Position numbers and translations under genes: made by a program. The notes under the pieces are model-generated. The model made no database searches. It saw only the letters and a list, made by a program, of their open reading frames with translations, and was not told where the DNA came from. A stretch of 64,000 nucleotides of DNA from Vespa crabro (taxonomy: Eukaryota > Arthropoda > Insecta > Hymenoptera > Vespidae). How positions within the stretch are numbered: the first letter of the stretch is position 1; each line of letters begins with the position of its first letter. Positions 13,813-28,305 of the stretch are shown here, in pieces. The stretch covers positions 4,005,242 to 4,069,241 of the forward strand of contig NC_060958.1 of assembly GCF_910589235.1 (NCBI RefSeq), written 5' to 3'.

Positions 13813-16800
13813 CTGAAATTTATCCGTCGATGTTAAGAAGAGTTAAGTTCCTTCTTCCTTCTTTTTTATTTGAGAAGATAGTTTTTCACTTACCCAACTT
13901 TTGTTTGGCTTCGTTGAAACTCTCTTCCCAACTCGCTCTCTTGTCGGGCTTTGTAAAGACAACAGAGATATTCTCGATACCCGATCTGAAAAAGTATACT
14001 AGGTAACTAACTATAAAAAAAAGCATGAGGTTATTCAAGAAAGTATTGAAAATCGATTTACTGCGTGTTTAGAGTTAATTCCAGACAAGCTAACTGAGAA
14101 TGAGCAGCGTTTCTTTCGGCTAACTGCCGTTGCGCTTGACACAGCATATCCTTGATCAGATCCTCGAGTTGTGCCTTACTTCCATGTATCGTAGCTGCGA
14201 GTTCTTGGAGTTGACTCAATGTGGCGCAATCCTCTCGTAGGTGATCAACTTCGCGTGCCATTCGTCTGAGATTCTCGTCCTTGGCTGAGAAGGAAAGATC
14301 GATGGAAAGAGACCAGCTGACGATATATTCGTCGTTCTAACGAATGTCATTGATCTAACGTAGGTTATAAACTTTTCTATCTACATTGACACGATACCTT
14401 TCATCACTTCGAGATCATCCAATGGTATTCTCATCAACATTTTGTACTTGTTAGCTTCAAGAAGACTGACCAAGCTATTCGGGCAAGAGCTCCTACGATC
14501 GATCGATCAATAAATAGATCAATTAATCATTATATTGTACGTTATTAGATAAGAAGAAAACGCATTAAAGGAACGCGTTACTATGTACTTACGTAGATGG
14601 TTTCCTTATCGTACCACTTCGTCGTTTGATACTGGTAATAACCAATAGGTCGGAGAACAAAAAGAGAGCTCGTTCCTTCCGTGTGCCTTGGTTCGATGCT
14701 ATGGTAACCAAATCGTGACGAACGAATGCTCTGGACGCAAAAAACGAATGTATCGTTATAATGAACTTTTTTTATTCCGCAAGCATAGCCAAGTGAATAT
14801 CGAAAATCGATGGGCTCATTCATTGGGAAAAGCGGGACGATGAAATAAAAAAAAAATATATATATAAAGGACTTGCAAACGATAGAGAATGATTAGTTAC
14901 ATGATTGGTTACATAAATAAGGTGAAAAATGTCTAACTAAAGATAATTATGATGAAATAACTATCAAACCAACCTATCATTCGTAACGATCCCAGCAAGA
15001 CCTTCGACGAGGGCTTGAACCTCTCTTAAAGTACTTTGTTGCTGTTCCCATTCAAGAGACTCACGCTCCGTGCAATTGATCTTCACAACCAATTCATGCA
15101 CTTCCTTTTGTGCTGCCTGCAGGAACTCATAATCGGGATGCGCCGAATCAGTGTGTTTGAGAAGTCTCTGAATGAGAAGCTCGTAACGCGGAATCTTCTG
15201 CACCGGTTTAATCAGCAGTTGATCAAGACCAAGCTTGCCTTTGTGTTCACGTTCCATCGTCTATGAAACAAAAAATAAATGATAAGGATAATCGCGTATG
15301 TAGATAGATAAATACATATGGTTTCCGTGTATGTAGAACGATGATACGCGATTAAACTACCTCGAGAAATCGTGCGAATGCTGGTTTCCCTTGACACGTT
15401 GTTTTTATCGCCTTCTTCGCGGACTTCCAATTGTCCAAGAAGAGAGTGTAAGTCTCTAGAACTACTGGCTTTGTAAACTAAACATATCCAAGAGAAAATT
15501 GTATCTTTAATTTCTCACTTAGTTGTTTTGAAACTTTCTTATATAAATTTGCGATATAATACTCACTACGTCCAAGAAAACGTCGCCTATAGTCTGCTTT
15601 ACTTCCCAAGTGTCGAGACGTTTTCGTAACTCTTCAAGAAAAATTTCATGATGGCTAAGAATCGCTGGGACCTATAAAAGTATTTGAGAGAAAGAAAGGG
15701 AGCAAAAAAAAATAGAGAGAAAGAGAACTAATTTTTAATAATCTACCTATAAAAATCTATATAATTATATAATTATTCCTTGCTATTATATCGTCCTTAT
15801 ATATTCTTCGTAAACTAATTTAAACAAGGACACGCATAAGTACTTACCTGATAAAATATCTCATCCACCGTAGCAGCGTCCACTAAGCCAGCATTCTCGG
15901 GACTTTTCAAAGGCTGCAGATATTTCTGGAACAAAAATCGAATTTCGTTTCGCAATATTCTCCCTTATGGTGTAACAATGTAGAGCAAAAGAGTATATAA
16001 CGTAGTATGCGTGTGTATATACATATGCATGAATCAACGTCGATGATCTTATTTTCCGACAAATGCAAAATCTTGATTCGTTCCACGAATATATTAAACA
16101 CTGATTTATACGGAGAAAGGAAAGTTTTTGCTCGACTTTGCAATTCAATGGGAGTTATATATTCTGCAGAAAATCAATTGCTCCGAGGTTAATGAAGTGC
16201 GAGGAATGCGGTGGACATCTTTTTTCGCTTTTTTCTTCCTTTTCGTGTATAACGACGAGAAAAGCGATGCTTTAAATCGTTCTTCTCGTGGATTTATAAG
16301 TCTTCGAGGTTCACATCGATCGAATGAATAATAAAGGAACTGAATATACCGTAGTTTCGTAGTAGTAGTAATAGTAAAAGTGGTAGTAAGAGTAGAAAGA
16401 GAACAGCGATGACGTGATAAACAAATTTCGGCATGCCATTGAAACCCAAAGAGGGAACGAAAATAAGAAAAGAACGAAGGAAATAGGGAGGGGAAGGAAG
16501 GAGGGAGGAAGGAAAAGAATGGATAATAGACAAAAAACAAAAAGAATGAAGAGAATTTCTTTGGATCTACATTAGGCATGATCTACTGGCATCTAATGGC
16601 ACATCAAATTTTATTTTCAATTTGATATATCGTACAAGAAAACGATAAATATTATCTAACGCACTTGTTAAGTTATCGTGCAAAGAAAGTTAAATACGCA
16701 TTTTTAATATTTTTTTTAGCGCGTAACGACATGTAAAAGCTAAAAAAAAGAATACAAAAACAAAATAAAAAGAAAAAACATAACAACAAAAAGAAGAAAA

Positions 16801-17010
16801 GAAAGAAAATAATTTGAAGTATACGATAAAATATCGAGAAAAAAAATATTATAAAAATATAGAAGTTTCGTTAGGTGTATGATACGGCGCACATTCGCAA
16901 CCTTTATCTTTGACCTTTAACGTTTAAAAAACGTAGCTTCGAATGGCACGAACGTCCTCGAAAAAGGGACGAAGGGGATTGCGAGTAGATAGATAAATAT
17001 ATACAGATAA

Positions 17011-17074
<64 letters not shown>

Positions 17075-18376
17075 GGAGAGAGAAAAAGAGAGATGGACAT
17101 ATCGTCGAGTTTATTTTTTCGACTTTCGATCTATCTTGCTTTTTTTCTTTTTTTTATTTTATCGTATTTTTTCGTTATTGCCTCGAGAATTCAAGCGACG
17201 ACATGAAAAATCGTAGCCTCTATACGTAGTCTGGCCAAGGCCATTGTCGAAATAATAGATCCTCCGAAATAACGATCCTCTCGATGCGTGTGGGTAGCTG
17301 GGAGTTGTTTGGAAAATATGACAATCAAACTCGCACGACTTTGGTCGGTGTGGCGCAAAGCTTAGGACGATTCTTATGAGATGTAACAACGAATGTTAAA
17401 AAATCTTTTCGCGCGATATAAACTATGACGAAATCGATGAAATCGATAATCCGTAAAAAATTTTTCTATGGTTAATAGAGATCTATTTTGGTTGATCGTT
17501 ATTTCAAAGAAATGAAAAAGAAATAAAGAAAAATAAAAAAAAATAGAAAAAAAAACGAAAGGATAGACAAGATGAAAATGTCCGACATTCTTTCCATATT
17601 CCCTATTATTTTCAATATACATATTTCCGTGAACGAATAACATGCATGATATACAGAAATGTAACGGATGTAATAAACCAAATTCATTCGATATTATAAT
17701 ATACAGATAATAAGATAGTTAATGTTCCTTGAATCGTATACCATATTAATCGATATGGGTTCGATTATAAAAGAAATGTATATGTTACCGAATCTTACGA
17801 TACGATTTAATACATGTTTCGGTAAAATATACATTCGATCTCGTTAGATCGCATTTAAAATTACTTACATTGACTAGTATTTGCAAAGCTTCCACGTACG
17901 AACGTTCAGTATCGTAAAGCTCAACGACGACATGAGTTCTCGTATCCTGAAACATAACAAGAAGAAGAAAATTTGATGGTTTATCGAAAGTATCGATTAT
18001 TTTCGCGATTTTCATGAACATTTAGTTCAATTAATTCATCACATATTTTCCTTCGTTAGAGATGTCTTCGATTTTAGAGATTCTCCACGAAGAAAAATAA
18101 TCTGACGACATTTATCATCGTCTTCGTTGCTTTGTCATCTCGACAGAATGTGACCTCGTGCAAGAGGAGGCTACACGTGCGTATTGTATATATGAAGCAC
18201 GCGCACGTGCTGTACTACGCCACGTGTCGGTCAACGAATATATGCATTATCACGGAGAATCATTTCCCGACCTAGAGTAATTACCAAAATGTTCGTTTGC
18301 TCGCCTATTCGTTTGTTTACGATAAATGATATTAGGAGATCTTTTCGGAAGATAAAAAGTTATAATTAACGAACGT

Positions 18377-18448
<72 letters not shown>

Positions 18449-19807
18449 AAGAGAGAGAAAGAGAGGGAAAAAAAGTCGACATTCCGTTTGGTATTATTAT
18501 TTCATTTTTACTGATTCAGATAAAGTATTGATAAAATCTATCCTATAAAGCACACTTTGAAATAGATAACAATCCTAATCAAAGGAAATAACAGTAACTT
18601 AGAGATGAAATGAAAAGTTTCATCATGATTTTTCCATTCAGCAGAAGCAATAAGACATTTAATTGATGACGCTTAAGTTAACATCGTATATTAATCGATT
18701 ATCGACAGGAAGGAATTTAGAAAGCACCTACGCATTCTCTCGTGACATGACCGTTATTCCTGTTGTCCACGGATAGCCGACACTCGATGGGCCTCACGCT
18801 GGCGTTGATCGCCATCCTCTTCCTCTATCTTTCTTGAATTTCTACGACCATTAATGATGAACACTCGCATCTCATTCCACTTGATATTCTCCACTCGATA
18901 AATTTGAATTTACACGGGTTCATGATGGCTTACGCATGAGATCAAGTTCATGGAATACACTTCCAAGCCAATGGAATGTATATTTTTATAAAAAAACGAA
19001 TGCACATAACGAGAGTTTATATGATATAACATCGTATTCAAGAAAATAATTAAATATCATTGAAACATCTAACTTCCTTATTTTCAAGGCTTCTTAAAAA
19101 TCACAATTCCCCTTTATTCGCAACCTCCCAAAGAAGATTGATTTTTCCTTTCTGACATTCATAAGAAGATCCCCACTTTTTCTTCTACTTCATCCTCAAT
19201 AGAACCATACGTCAAAACTTATCGAGATAAACGAAATGAGGTCGTCACGTGTTTTACGTAGGTAGGTACGCGTAGGCGACCCTGACCACCATCCGTGATA
19301 ATGACGAAGTATCCTTCGAAAGAGTTGTTAAAGAAGGACGATGAAAACGATCAGCTCGATTTCTGTTTGATTTTCTTCGGTAATCACATAAAATGAACTC
19401 TTCTAGATTTATCTACTCTATCGTTACAACATCCCAAAGGAGCTATGGATTAAATTTTTATTTGAGAAGTAACATTTGCAGTTAGTGTTTCCCGCGAACG
19501 TAGAGAAAACAACAACGAGGCAAGGATGTTATCGAAACTAAACGGGCGTTCAGCTGGATGGCCAAGAACAGGCTGATCGATGCGCCGAATAGAAGCGCCA
19601 TGGTGCCGATGGTGGTGGCTGCTGTTGTCTCTGGTGGACGCCGGCGCGTAAGCTTTTCACGTGGATCATACACGAATCCTGACTATACCCTCCTTCTCCT
19701 TCTCTTCCTCCACCTCATCCTCATCCTCAGCTATCACTTCGTCCTTCTACGTTATACCTTCATTTGCTACTCTTCATTTGCTTACGGCCTTGTCCTCATT
19801 ATCCTAT

Positions 19808-19879
<72 letters not shown>

Positions 19880-19896
19880 TTGCCTCTTTGTTTCTG

Positions 19897-19988
<92 letters not shown>

Positions 19989-22900
19989 ACACTCTCACTC
20001 TAATTATTCACTCTTTTATATCTGATCATGCAAAGAAAAATATTTTAAATTCTAGAAAATTATCGAAATTAAATAATTATTCCCATGGTCATTGCTAATA
20101 CGAGTGTCACGTGAAATTCTATTCGTCGAAGTAATTGTATTGCGAGGAAAATAGTGTTAGTGATATATTCAATTTCATTCTCACTCTATCTCTATCTTTC
20201 TATTTTTCATCTGTTAACAAATAAATAAAAGAGATTATTTAATGTATATATCGGAGTACTTGAATTTTTATTAACACTTGATGAATTCGTCGATAGAAAG
20301 TATTGAAATTTTCCGACCGTAAACATTTTCGCGTCATCGGCTGTGTTCTAAATTTGTTGAAACATGCGTAAACGTTCGTACGAATCCCTTTGGTGGGCGA
20401 TACCGGAAACTGACACCTGCATCGGACCAAGCAACCACGACCTTGTCTCTCTTCTGGGGGGATGGACACAAGCAAAAGTTCTCATTTGCATCATGGAACG
20501 CACAGACGATCTCGTTAATAGGTTTCCTTTGACCATGCAATAGCTTTGAACGTGACGCAAAGATTCTTTGAAACGTGAGATTAAACGTACGAGAAACGCA
20601 CTATGTATACGTATATATGTAATTATGTATGTATATGTGTCTTTTTTATACATAAATGCTAAATAATTCCTATAAACACGAATGTATCCCAAATTGGAAC
20701 GCCTTCTATCTTTCTTTATTTTTCTTTTTATTTATTTTCTTATTTTATTTCTTTTCTTTCTTTACTCATATCATTTAAATTTTTCAATCACTTTAATCGT
20801 ATCGTGAAACACGAATCGCTCACCGTGAATTATTCGGTCAAAGCACATTTTTCCAACGACTCTTGCTCCATATTTATTTCGACGACGACACTTGTTTAGT
20901 CTACGGCAAAGACCCCCGGAATACGCATTTCTCGTGGGTAAAGCGAAAATTCGACTATACTCATTCTTATGTATAATCGTAATATTTTTCGAAATTTAAT
21001 ATAGTAGTCGAGAAAATTCCTCAAGGATCGACCGTTTTACATCACGAATTACAAGCGAAATATGAAGACGAAAACGAACATAAGAATTTAATATTCAGGT
21101 CCATAACTCGTATCATCGTTACGAAAATACGAATGGATTCGGAGGAGGTAGAAGAGGAGAAGAAGAAGAAGGAGGAAAAGGAAGAGGAGGAAAAATAGGA
21201 GGAATATCTCGTCTTCTCCATCAACGAACGATAAACTATTTTCTTCATCCGAAAGTACCTCTCTCTAGTTCCTCGTGTTTACGACTGACGTCATGATGTT
21301 TCTCCTCACGAGCTTGCTTCATTCATGAAATCTACGTGAACGCACGCACATACGATGCCGGATGTAGCTGGAGTTTTGACCTTTAGAAGCACGATGCAGT
21401 CTTCCGCGAAACGAACGAACGAGTCTATGACTCACACAGTACATATGTATTTCACTCTTCTCCTTCGATTCAGATGAAGAACACCGAGGGATTTCCGAAA
21501 TATACGAGAACGAAAACTTGTCACGAAAAAGAATTTGGCTGACTTACATTTCGATGAGCAGGTGCACGAGCTACTCTCTCCGAAGATCCTCTCAAAAGTT
21601 CAGCGAGTAATTCCGGACTTGGTCCAGGTAATCCTTCTAATTTACTTGGGCTAGAAGTAGTCCTGTGATGACAAGGTGTAGGTGGTTCGGAGCTACTATT
21701 AGCACCGGTATTGTAAGAAAGATTAGCGGAGACTTTGCGTCTAGGTCTGAGACCTTCTTCCAGAGATATATCTGTTGCACGAGGTTTCGCCATTTCAGCT
21801 TCAAGCATTTGACCGTAAGGACCACGAAGTGGTCTCTTGCTGTACCTTAGAAAAAAGATATTAACATGTAATATATAGAAACAATTTCTCATCAATTTGA
21901 ATCTGTTCATGGCATGCTTTTAATGTGGTAAAAAAGGACAGTGAAAAATGTTTAATTTTCAATTTCTTACCTTCGTGGAGCGTGACCTTCGCAATCGGAC
22001 AAATCGCTTGGGGTCGCAGGTGGATCATCTCTTTCCTCGCTGCTCTGAGCAGTAAGTTTGTTTCTATCAGCGTCCAAAGGTTCTGGCCATTGCGTTATGT
22101 ACACACCCTTTCTTCTCTTGCTAGTATCACCACGATAACGTCTGGTCTTACCAGAAGGAGAGGATGCTTCCGAAGGTGTCTCGCTAGGTGCCTCGCTGCC
22201 CTCGCTAGCTTGACTGAGTCTTGGTTCCTCCAACGGTGGAGTCACGATTACCTCGTGTGGCTCTATTCTGTTCTCTATTAAATAAATTCCTCTAAATGTC
22301 TAAGTTAGTCGCAGAATGCATTCAAATCATAGCGAGAAACGGAAGAGAAGTTAACGTAGGTATGCATTAAACGAACAAGTATCATTTCCCGCAAGTTGCT
22401 CAAACGGAAGAGCGCACGTTGAAGATGGACTACTATGAGCGGTGGTAAAACCATCACTAGTCTCGGCTATGGTCATTGTTTATTGTGAATAGCAATCTGC
22501 AGACGCGAATGAACGAACGCGCGTGAAGTCATCAATGAAGATGGCTATAACTCGATGACGCTCGAATTTCTATTTCGATTCTGGCACCCGCAGTTCTGAA
22601 AATAGTGCTACATAAAATAACGATGCCGGTAAGAATTCGCTTGCACCTTTCTATCGAACGACTTCTTGAAAATATTTAGACGTCTCAGCCTTCCATGATA
22701 TCTCTATCTCAATAAACTCATTCTTAATCGTTAAACTTCTTACGTTCGATCATCGTTACATCATACATTTCATCGTTAGATATTTCAAGATGTAAAAAAT
22801 TTAACCTTTTTGAACGATCTCATCGATCGGAGTGCTATCGACGACTTGATAAATCGGTTCTGAAGGTATCACCTCAGTCGGTGAAGCATCCGTTTCCAAC

Positions 22901-23788
22901 CTCGGCTGTTGCTCATGAATTTCCGGTACCGGTGGTTCCGGGCTGGTAAGAGCACTGGATGTTGCCAAACTGTCAGAACCATCACTTCTAGGTCGGATTT
23001 CTTCGAGATTGCTTTGGTGAGGTACACCGAGTCCTTCGGCCGAACCAACAGCACTATCGACGCTCGGCGTCGACGTCCTTGGACTTTGCCGATTCGGGCT
23101 GTTTTGAGACGTTGAGACGCCTGGTATCGCATCTCCTCGTCGACGAGGCAAAGTACTGGCACGGACATCTTTGTTTTCCGTGCGAGCACTCGTTGCCACC
23201 GGCTGAGTTTTTTGACGATTCCCTGTAATGATTAATGAAACGTGTTCTTCCCTTTCCCTTTTCGATTAAACCAATTCCTTTCTAGACAATCACATAAGTT
23301 CTTAAGAACTTTCGTAAATGTTGGAATCGGTTTAACTCTATCTGCCACCGAGACGATTCTAATAGATTTCGCAACGACGTGTTGACCAACATTAATCATT
23401 GTACATTGACGTACTCCAGAAACAAATTACGCGCGAACGTTTTTAATAATAACTCGAGTGCTCATACATCGACGTCTTTCGGTCGGTTAAGATCGTGTAA
23501 TAGAGAAAGAGAGAGGAGAGAGTGTAGAGAAAGAGAGAGAAGTCCTAATTATCTCCTCGAGTGTCACGTAAGCTTGGCAGAGCAGCAGGACGAGGAGGCG
23601 GCCCGTTCCAATAATAACGAACGTAGAGAGGAATGAGAGAACGAAAGCACGATGGAGAATAGAAACATTCGGTTAATCTTTTGGTCGGTTAATGGAGGAG
23701 TAGAAGAAGGCCGAAAAGAAGGTGTTATAGAGGGGGAGAGGGGGAGAGAGAGAAAGAGAGAGAGAGAGAAAGAGAAAGAGAGAGAGAG

Positions 23789-23829
<41 letters not shown>

Positions 23830-24290
23830 GAGAGAGAGAGTGAGAGTGAGAACCCAAATATGAATGCGCGAGGAAATCGTAAAGATAATGTTTCAGTAAA
23901 TACCCAGTTTCGTTCATCAGCCACCTTTCGAACGTGTAAGTTGTCTATCTTCCTCCTTCCCTCTTTTTCTCTCTTATTCTCTTATACTATTAAATAAGAC
24001 GTTTCGGTCTTACGACACATCAACATGACGAAGAACGAAGTTCGACCTTGTTACTCTTTGCTAAATCGTCTCTCTTTCTTTTCACTAATAAACGGAAGAT
24101 ACAACGCCGCGTTCATTTTCGGAGAAAAGAACTTATCCGTATGATGACAAAATTGCAATATATGAGATATTACATAATTTCGTATAACTATTTTTGATTC
24201 TCTTTCGTAGAACTATTGCTGATTAATGAATAGGAATATTGTATAAGATTTTTCTATAATGTTTAGGTACGTTCTCGTTCATTCTTTCTT

Positions 24291-24336
<46 letters not shown>

Positions 24337-24354
24337 TCTCTTTCTCTCTCTCTC

Positions 24355-24405
<51 letters not shown>

Positions 24406-26173
24406 GCGTACGTATCGCATCTCAAAATGTTTCCTATTTACAGTCTCGACTATATTATGAAAGTCAAAGCACGTTGGTATGTAGTTCAGGGTTGAAACGT
24501 AATACTCCGGATTCGGCCAGCGTCGTTATTTGGCTTCCGGATTCATTAACGAAGGATTACGAAGGCTACCGAAAATAAATCTGATGTGTCACACAATACG
24601 AATGAACTTACGACGGATTTTCCTTTCTCTCTCCTTTCCCATTCCTTTTTTTCCATCTTATAAAATTACCTTGATTGAAATCCACCTGACCGAAGGACGC
24701 ACTTCTGAGTGGAGCACCAGCTCTTTGAAGAGTTAACAATGGTCCCCGAGACTCCAACCTGCTGACCGCATCCCTGGCTTCGGCCTCATTATTGTTGTTG
24801 CCACCAGTACCAGCAGAAGACACGTTCAAGGTATCGCACAGATCGTCCACGCTCGTAGCACTATCTACCACTGAATCACTGTATTGTCTCAAGTGTTGTT
24901 TTGTTGTCGGCGCGTCCTCGACGGAGACACCGATGACGAGATTCGCGTCATTTTTAACGTCACCAACGTCACCACTATTCTTCTCCGTCACCTTGCCCGA
25001 CTTCGAGGACTTTTTCGAAGTGTCATGAACGAGCTGTTGTTTTCGACAGCTCTCGTTACCGGTGACCATCGAATCTGTACCAGTGAGACGTTCCTCGCCA
25101 ACGCTTTCACTTCTAACAATACTCCTTGGATGCTGTTGTTGATTTTGAAGCCCGGTTTCATGATTTCTATAGATCCCACGATTATCATATCGACCGCAAC
25201 TTTGAGCCGACTATAAATGTTCAAATTTAAAAATACATTACATATTTTCCAGCAATCATATTAAAAAATATTACGTTCGTTAGAAGATGTTTTACCTGTT
25301 GATGAGATTGAAAAGATGGCTGACATCCTCCCGGTGGAGGAGAGGAAGCTTGAGTACGGGAAGGTCGTCTAGGAGGTGGGACAGGTGCTGGTCCCTTAAG
25401 TTTTTCCGTAAGTTCGCGAAGACGCTCGGCCTTTTCGCTGCGGGGGGCGGAAGAGGATTTTTTTCCGCTTCCTCCTCCACCCCCGCTCCAGCGGAATCTG
25501 TGCAATCGGTCCACCGCTATCACCGCTGGTTCCTATATAACGAGGTAAAGAGAAATAAAGAAAAGAAAATGTATTTACGAGAATTATCACGAGATTTAAC
25601 GCAAGCGCAAACAAATTTCAACAGCGATGTTAAAAAAAGAAACGGTAACAGCATAGATTCTTCTGTGAGTACGACTACTTTAGAAAGAACTTGTCTAACC
25701 GACGACAAGTTACATCTGGATCGTTTCGAAAGAACGACCAATAGAAGGAGAAGAAGATGATGAAGAAGAAGAAGAAGAGAAAAGAGTTATAGTTTCTTTC
25801 TCGCCAGGAAAATCGTACCGCGAAGAAAACGGACTCTGCCAGAATCTACGTTCGATCCATTGCTTCTTTCCACCATTTTGTTTTTTTTTCTCTCTCTCTT
25901 TCTCTCTCTCTCTCCCTCTTTCTCTTTCCATCAAATCCTGCACTCGCGCGGCCCGTGGGCAAATACAACGCAGCCTCGTGCGCCCGCTGCGAAGAGAAAA
26001 GACGGACGCCGACGAAAATAGAATATCGTTCTTCGACTAGGCATCTACCTACCAGCTCTTAAGCGTTTTCACTAAGCCCTAGGGCTTCGGACACTTTACT
26101 AATATTCCCTTTTAACTTTGGGAAGTTTGAGCGAATCGATCGTTAAAAGAAGAGAAAGAGAAAGAGATAGAGA

Positions 26174-26270
<97 letters not shown>

Positions 26271-28262
26271 AGAACGCAAGAAAAAGAAGCGAGAAGTTGG
26301 AAGAAACGCGATACGAGCGCAGTAGCGATCTCTTAATCGTGCGTATCGTCGACCAAGAGAGCAAGAGATAAATATACCTGTCAAGGTTACGTGTACCCGC
26401 GTCGGAATCGTACGATCCTCGACACCGTTCTAAGGAAACCTACCTCGAGGCTTCTGACGCGATATTTTCCTACCCGGAAGCACTCCACCTTTGTTTCGTT
26501 GAGAGCCGTTATCACAAGGCCGGTCGTTTCTTATCGTGAAATAGCTTGAATATTTCTCGAAAGTATATTATCGCGTTATGCGAAGTAAGGGGAGTAATAG
26601 GTAAGGCTAAGGATACGGGATACAAGGAGACACAAGTTGTACCTGGAGCTTGAGGGTCTGATGCTTGGTCCACTGTGCGAGCTGACGCGGCACGGAAACC
26701 GAATGTTGCGTTTGGAGGCTCGGCGAAGAGGAGGAGTCGAACGACGGGTGCAACGACGAAGACGTCGAGGAGGAAGAAGAAGAAGAAGAAGAAGTAGAGA
26801 CGGAAGATACCGGCTGCAACGGCGATGGGATCGCGGATGATTGTGGCTGGTGGTGTTGATTGTGCTGCTGCTGGTGCTGGTGCTGCTGTTGGCGGTGGTG
26901 CTGCTCGTTCCCCACCGTGGTACTTTGCAGCATCCCGCGGTTATTATTAGAGTTTGGCGTCGGCCGAGCAGCCGCCAGCTTCGCATCCACCGGCTGTTCC
27001 ACGCCAGCAGTAGTGGCACGACTCTTCGAAAACGTGGGAGGAAGAGACGAAGACGACGAAGATGATGGCTGTGCTTGTGCCGCCGCTACTACTACCGTTG
27101 CTGGTGAAGGTGGTAGAGGTGGTGGAGGAGGCGGCAAAACTCCGTCAACGTCTCTTTCTCCTCCATTTCCACCTCCACCTCCGACTCCTACAATGCTGCC
27201 AACCGTCGATGCCATTGCTACCGATGAAGACGAAGACGACGGCGGCAGCGACGTCGCTGCCGCCGTCACCGTAGTCGTCGTCGTTGGGATCCTCGGCAGA
27301 GGCAACCGAGAACGTGGACCGATGCAACAACACTCGACTATACTCGACGCCAGATCGATCGACGACTTTTCCGCCAATTTCTCCGTCAGCCGTTCTCTCG
27401 ACTCGCTTTCTCGCGAATTTCTCTTCCGTCTTCTCTCCGCTGATTCCTCCCTCGAGCTCGCGGGTGGTAGACTTTCCTAAAACCCAAAAGAACGTACAAT
27501 CTTCTCTTATATTCTATACTCTTTATTTTTATTTTTTTCTTTTCTTTTTTTTCTATTCTCGAAGGCATCTTATCCTTATCGATATCATATATAGAGTATC
27601 ATAGAAAAATATTATTCGTGGTAAAAGAATAAGATATACTATTAAACAATGGCGTCGTTACGACGTCAGTAAGTCGACGCCATTTCTTCCCACGAATGTG
27701 TTCTTGATATACTACTCCGAAATGGATCCTCTCTTACGTTAGTGTTCTATGCGCTCAGCGTTCTTCGGTATCTCTCGCGGTTTGTTAGAAAAACACGCTT
27801 GCTATTCGTTTTTCTATAATTAAAGTTATAAAGAATAAAGAGAAGGAACGAAGAAACGAGCACGGTAAAACGATTTATGAGCTATAAATCTTTCGCAATG
27901 ATGAGTCTCTCTCTCTCTCTCTTTCTCTTTTTTTTTCTTTTTTAAACAAATCGATGAAATTCTTTTAATCGTCGACGAACGACAAAAACGTCAACTACTT
28001 GGCAGTCGATCTTCCACGAACGAAGAATTCCAACGAAAATTGTCAGCTAGCTCTTCCGACGTGTTCGGCTATATCGTCTCATGCCCGATGATTTGTCAGG
28101 ATCGAAGGACTTGGCAGAGAAACTTGTCGCGTGCACGCGGCGAGAGATTCGCGTCGACGTTATACCTATGACGTCAAGTGAATATTATTCCGGATGAACG
28201 TGGATAGGAAACGGTGCAAGTAGAATGACAGAAAGAGGATAGAAAGAGAGAGAGAGAGAGAC

Positions 28263-28305
<43 letters not shown>

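Larger units (their letters stand above)
14974..17946 (-). other. ARHGEF17: DH (Dbl homology) catalytic domain exons 8-12
   Basis: Exons: 17946-17869, 15925-15848, 15671-15567, 15477-15361 and 15260-14974. CR1 is visible as VVVELYDTERSYVEAL. Next comes KYLQPLKSPENAGLV, then the segment ending DVFLDV. CR3 is LLIKPVQKIPRYELLIQRLL with the typical PVQ-IPRY core, followed by the long last helix. Two exons are exactly 78 nt (26 codons). The key CR1 glutamate and CR3 residues are present, so exchange activity is expected. Introns between these exons are short except intron 8 (15926-17868). Confidence 0.95.
17947..21547 (-). other. RhoGEF intron 7 (3.6 kb), upstream of the DH exons
   Basis: The intron contains a (GA)n tract at 18382-18473 and a very long (TC)n tract at 19806-19984. 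It also holds a cluster of three CACGTG boxes at 18174-18226. A GC-richer block at about 20330-20560 keeps an open minus-strand frame, but I could not place it with good splice sites. The rest is AT-rich. Confidence 0.7.

Noticed and set aside
17754..17768. GGTTCGATT resembling a tRNA T-loop
   Set aside because: No acceptor stem, D-arm or anticodon arm around it. No tRNA or rRNA gene was found in the window.
19558..20025. Long Ser/Leu-rich open frame over the (TC)n tract
   Set aside because: TC repeats have no stop codons on either strand, so open frames there carry no coding information. The same applies at 23.7, 24.3, 26.2, 30.6, 35.4, 43.4 and 60.3 kb.
26841..27480. Plus-strand frames up to 206 codons opposite RhoGEF exon 2
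   Set aside because: They are shadows of the minus-strand exon, whose CAG/CTG and CCG-type repeats keep the other strand open. Splice sites and phase support only the minus strand.
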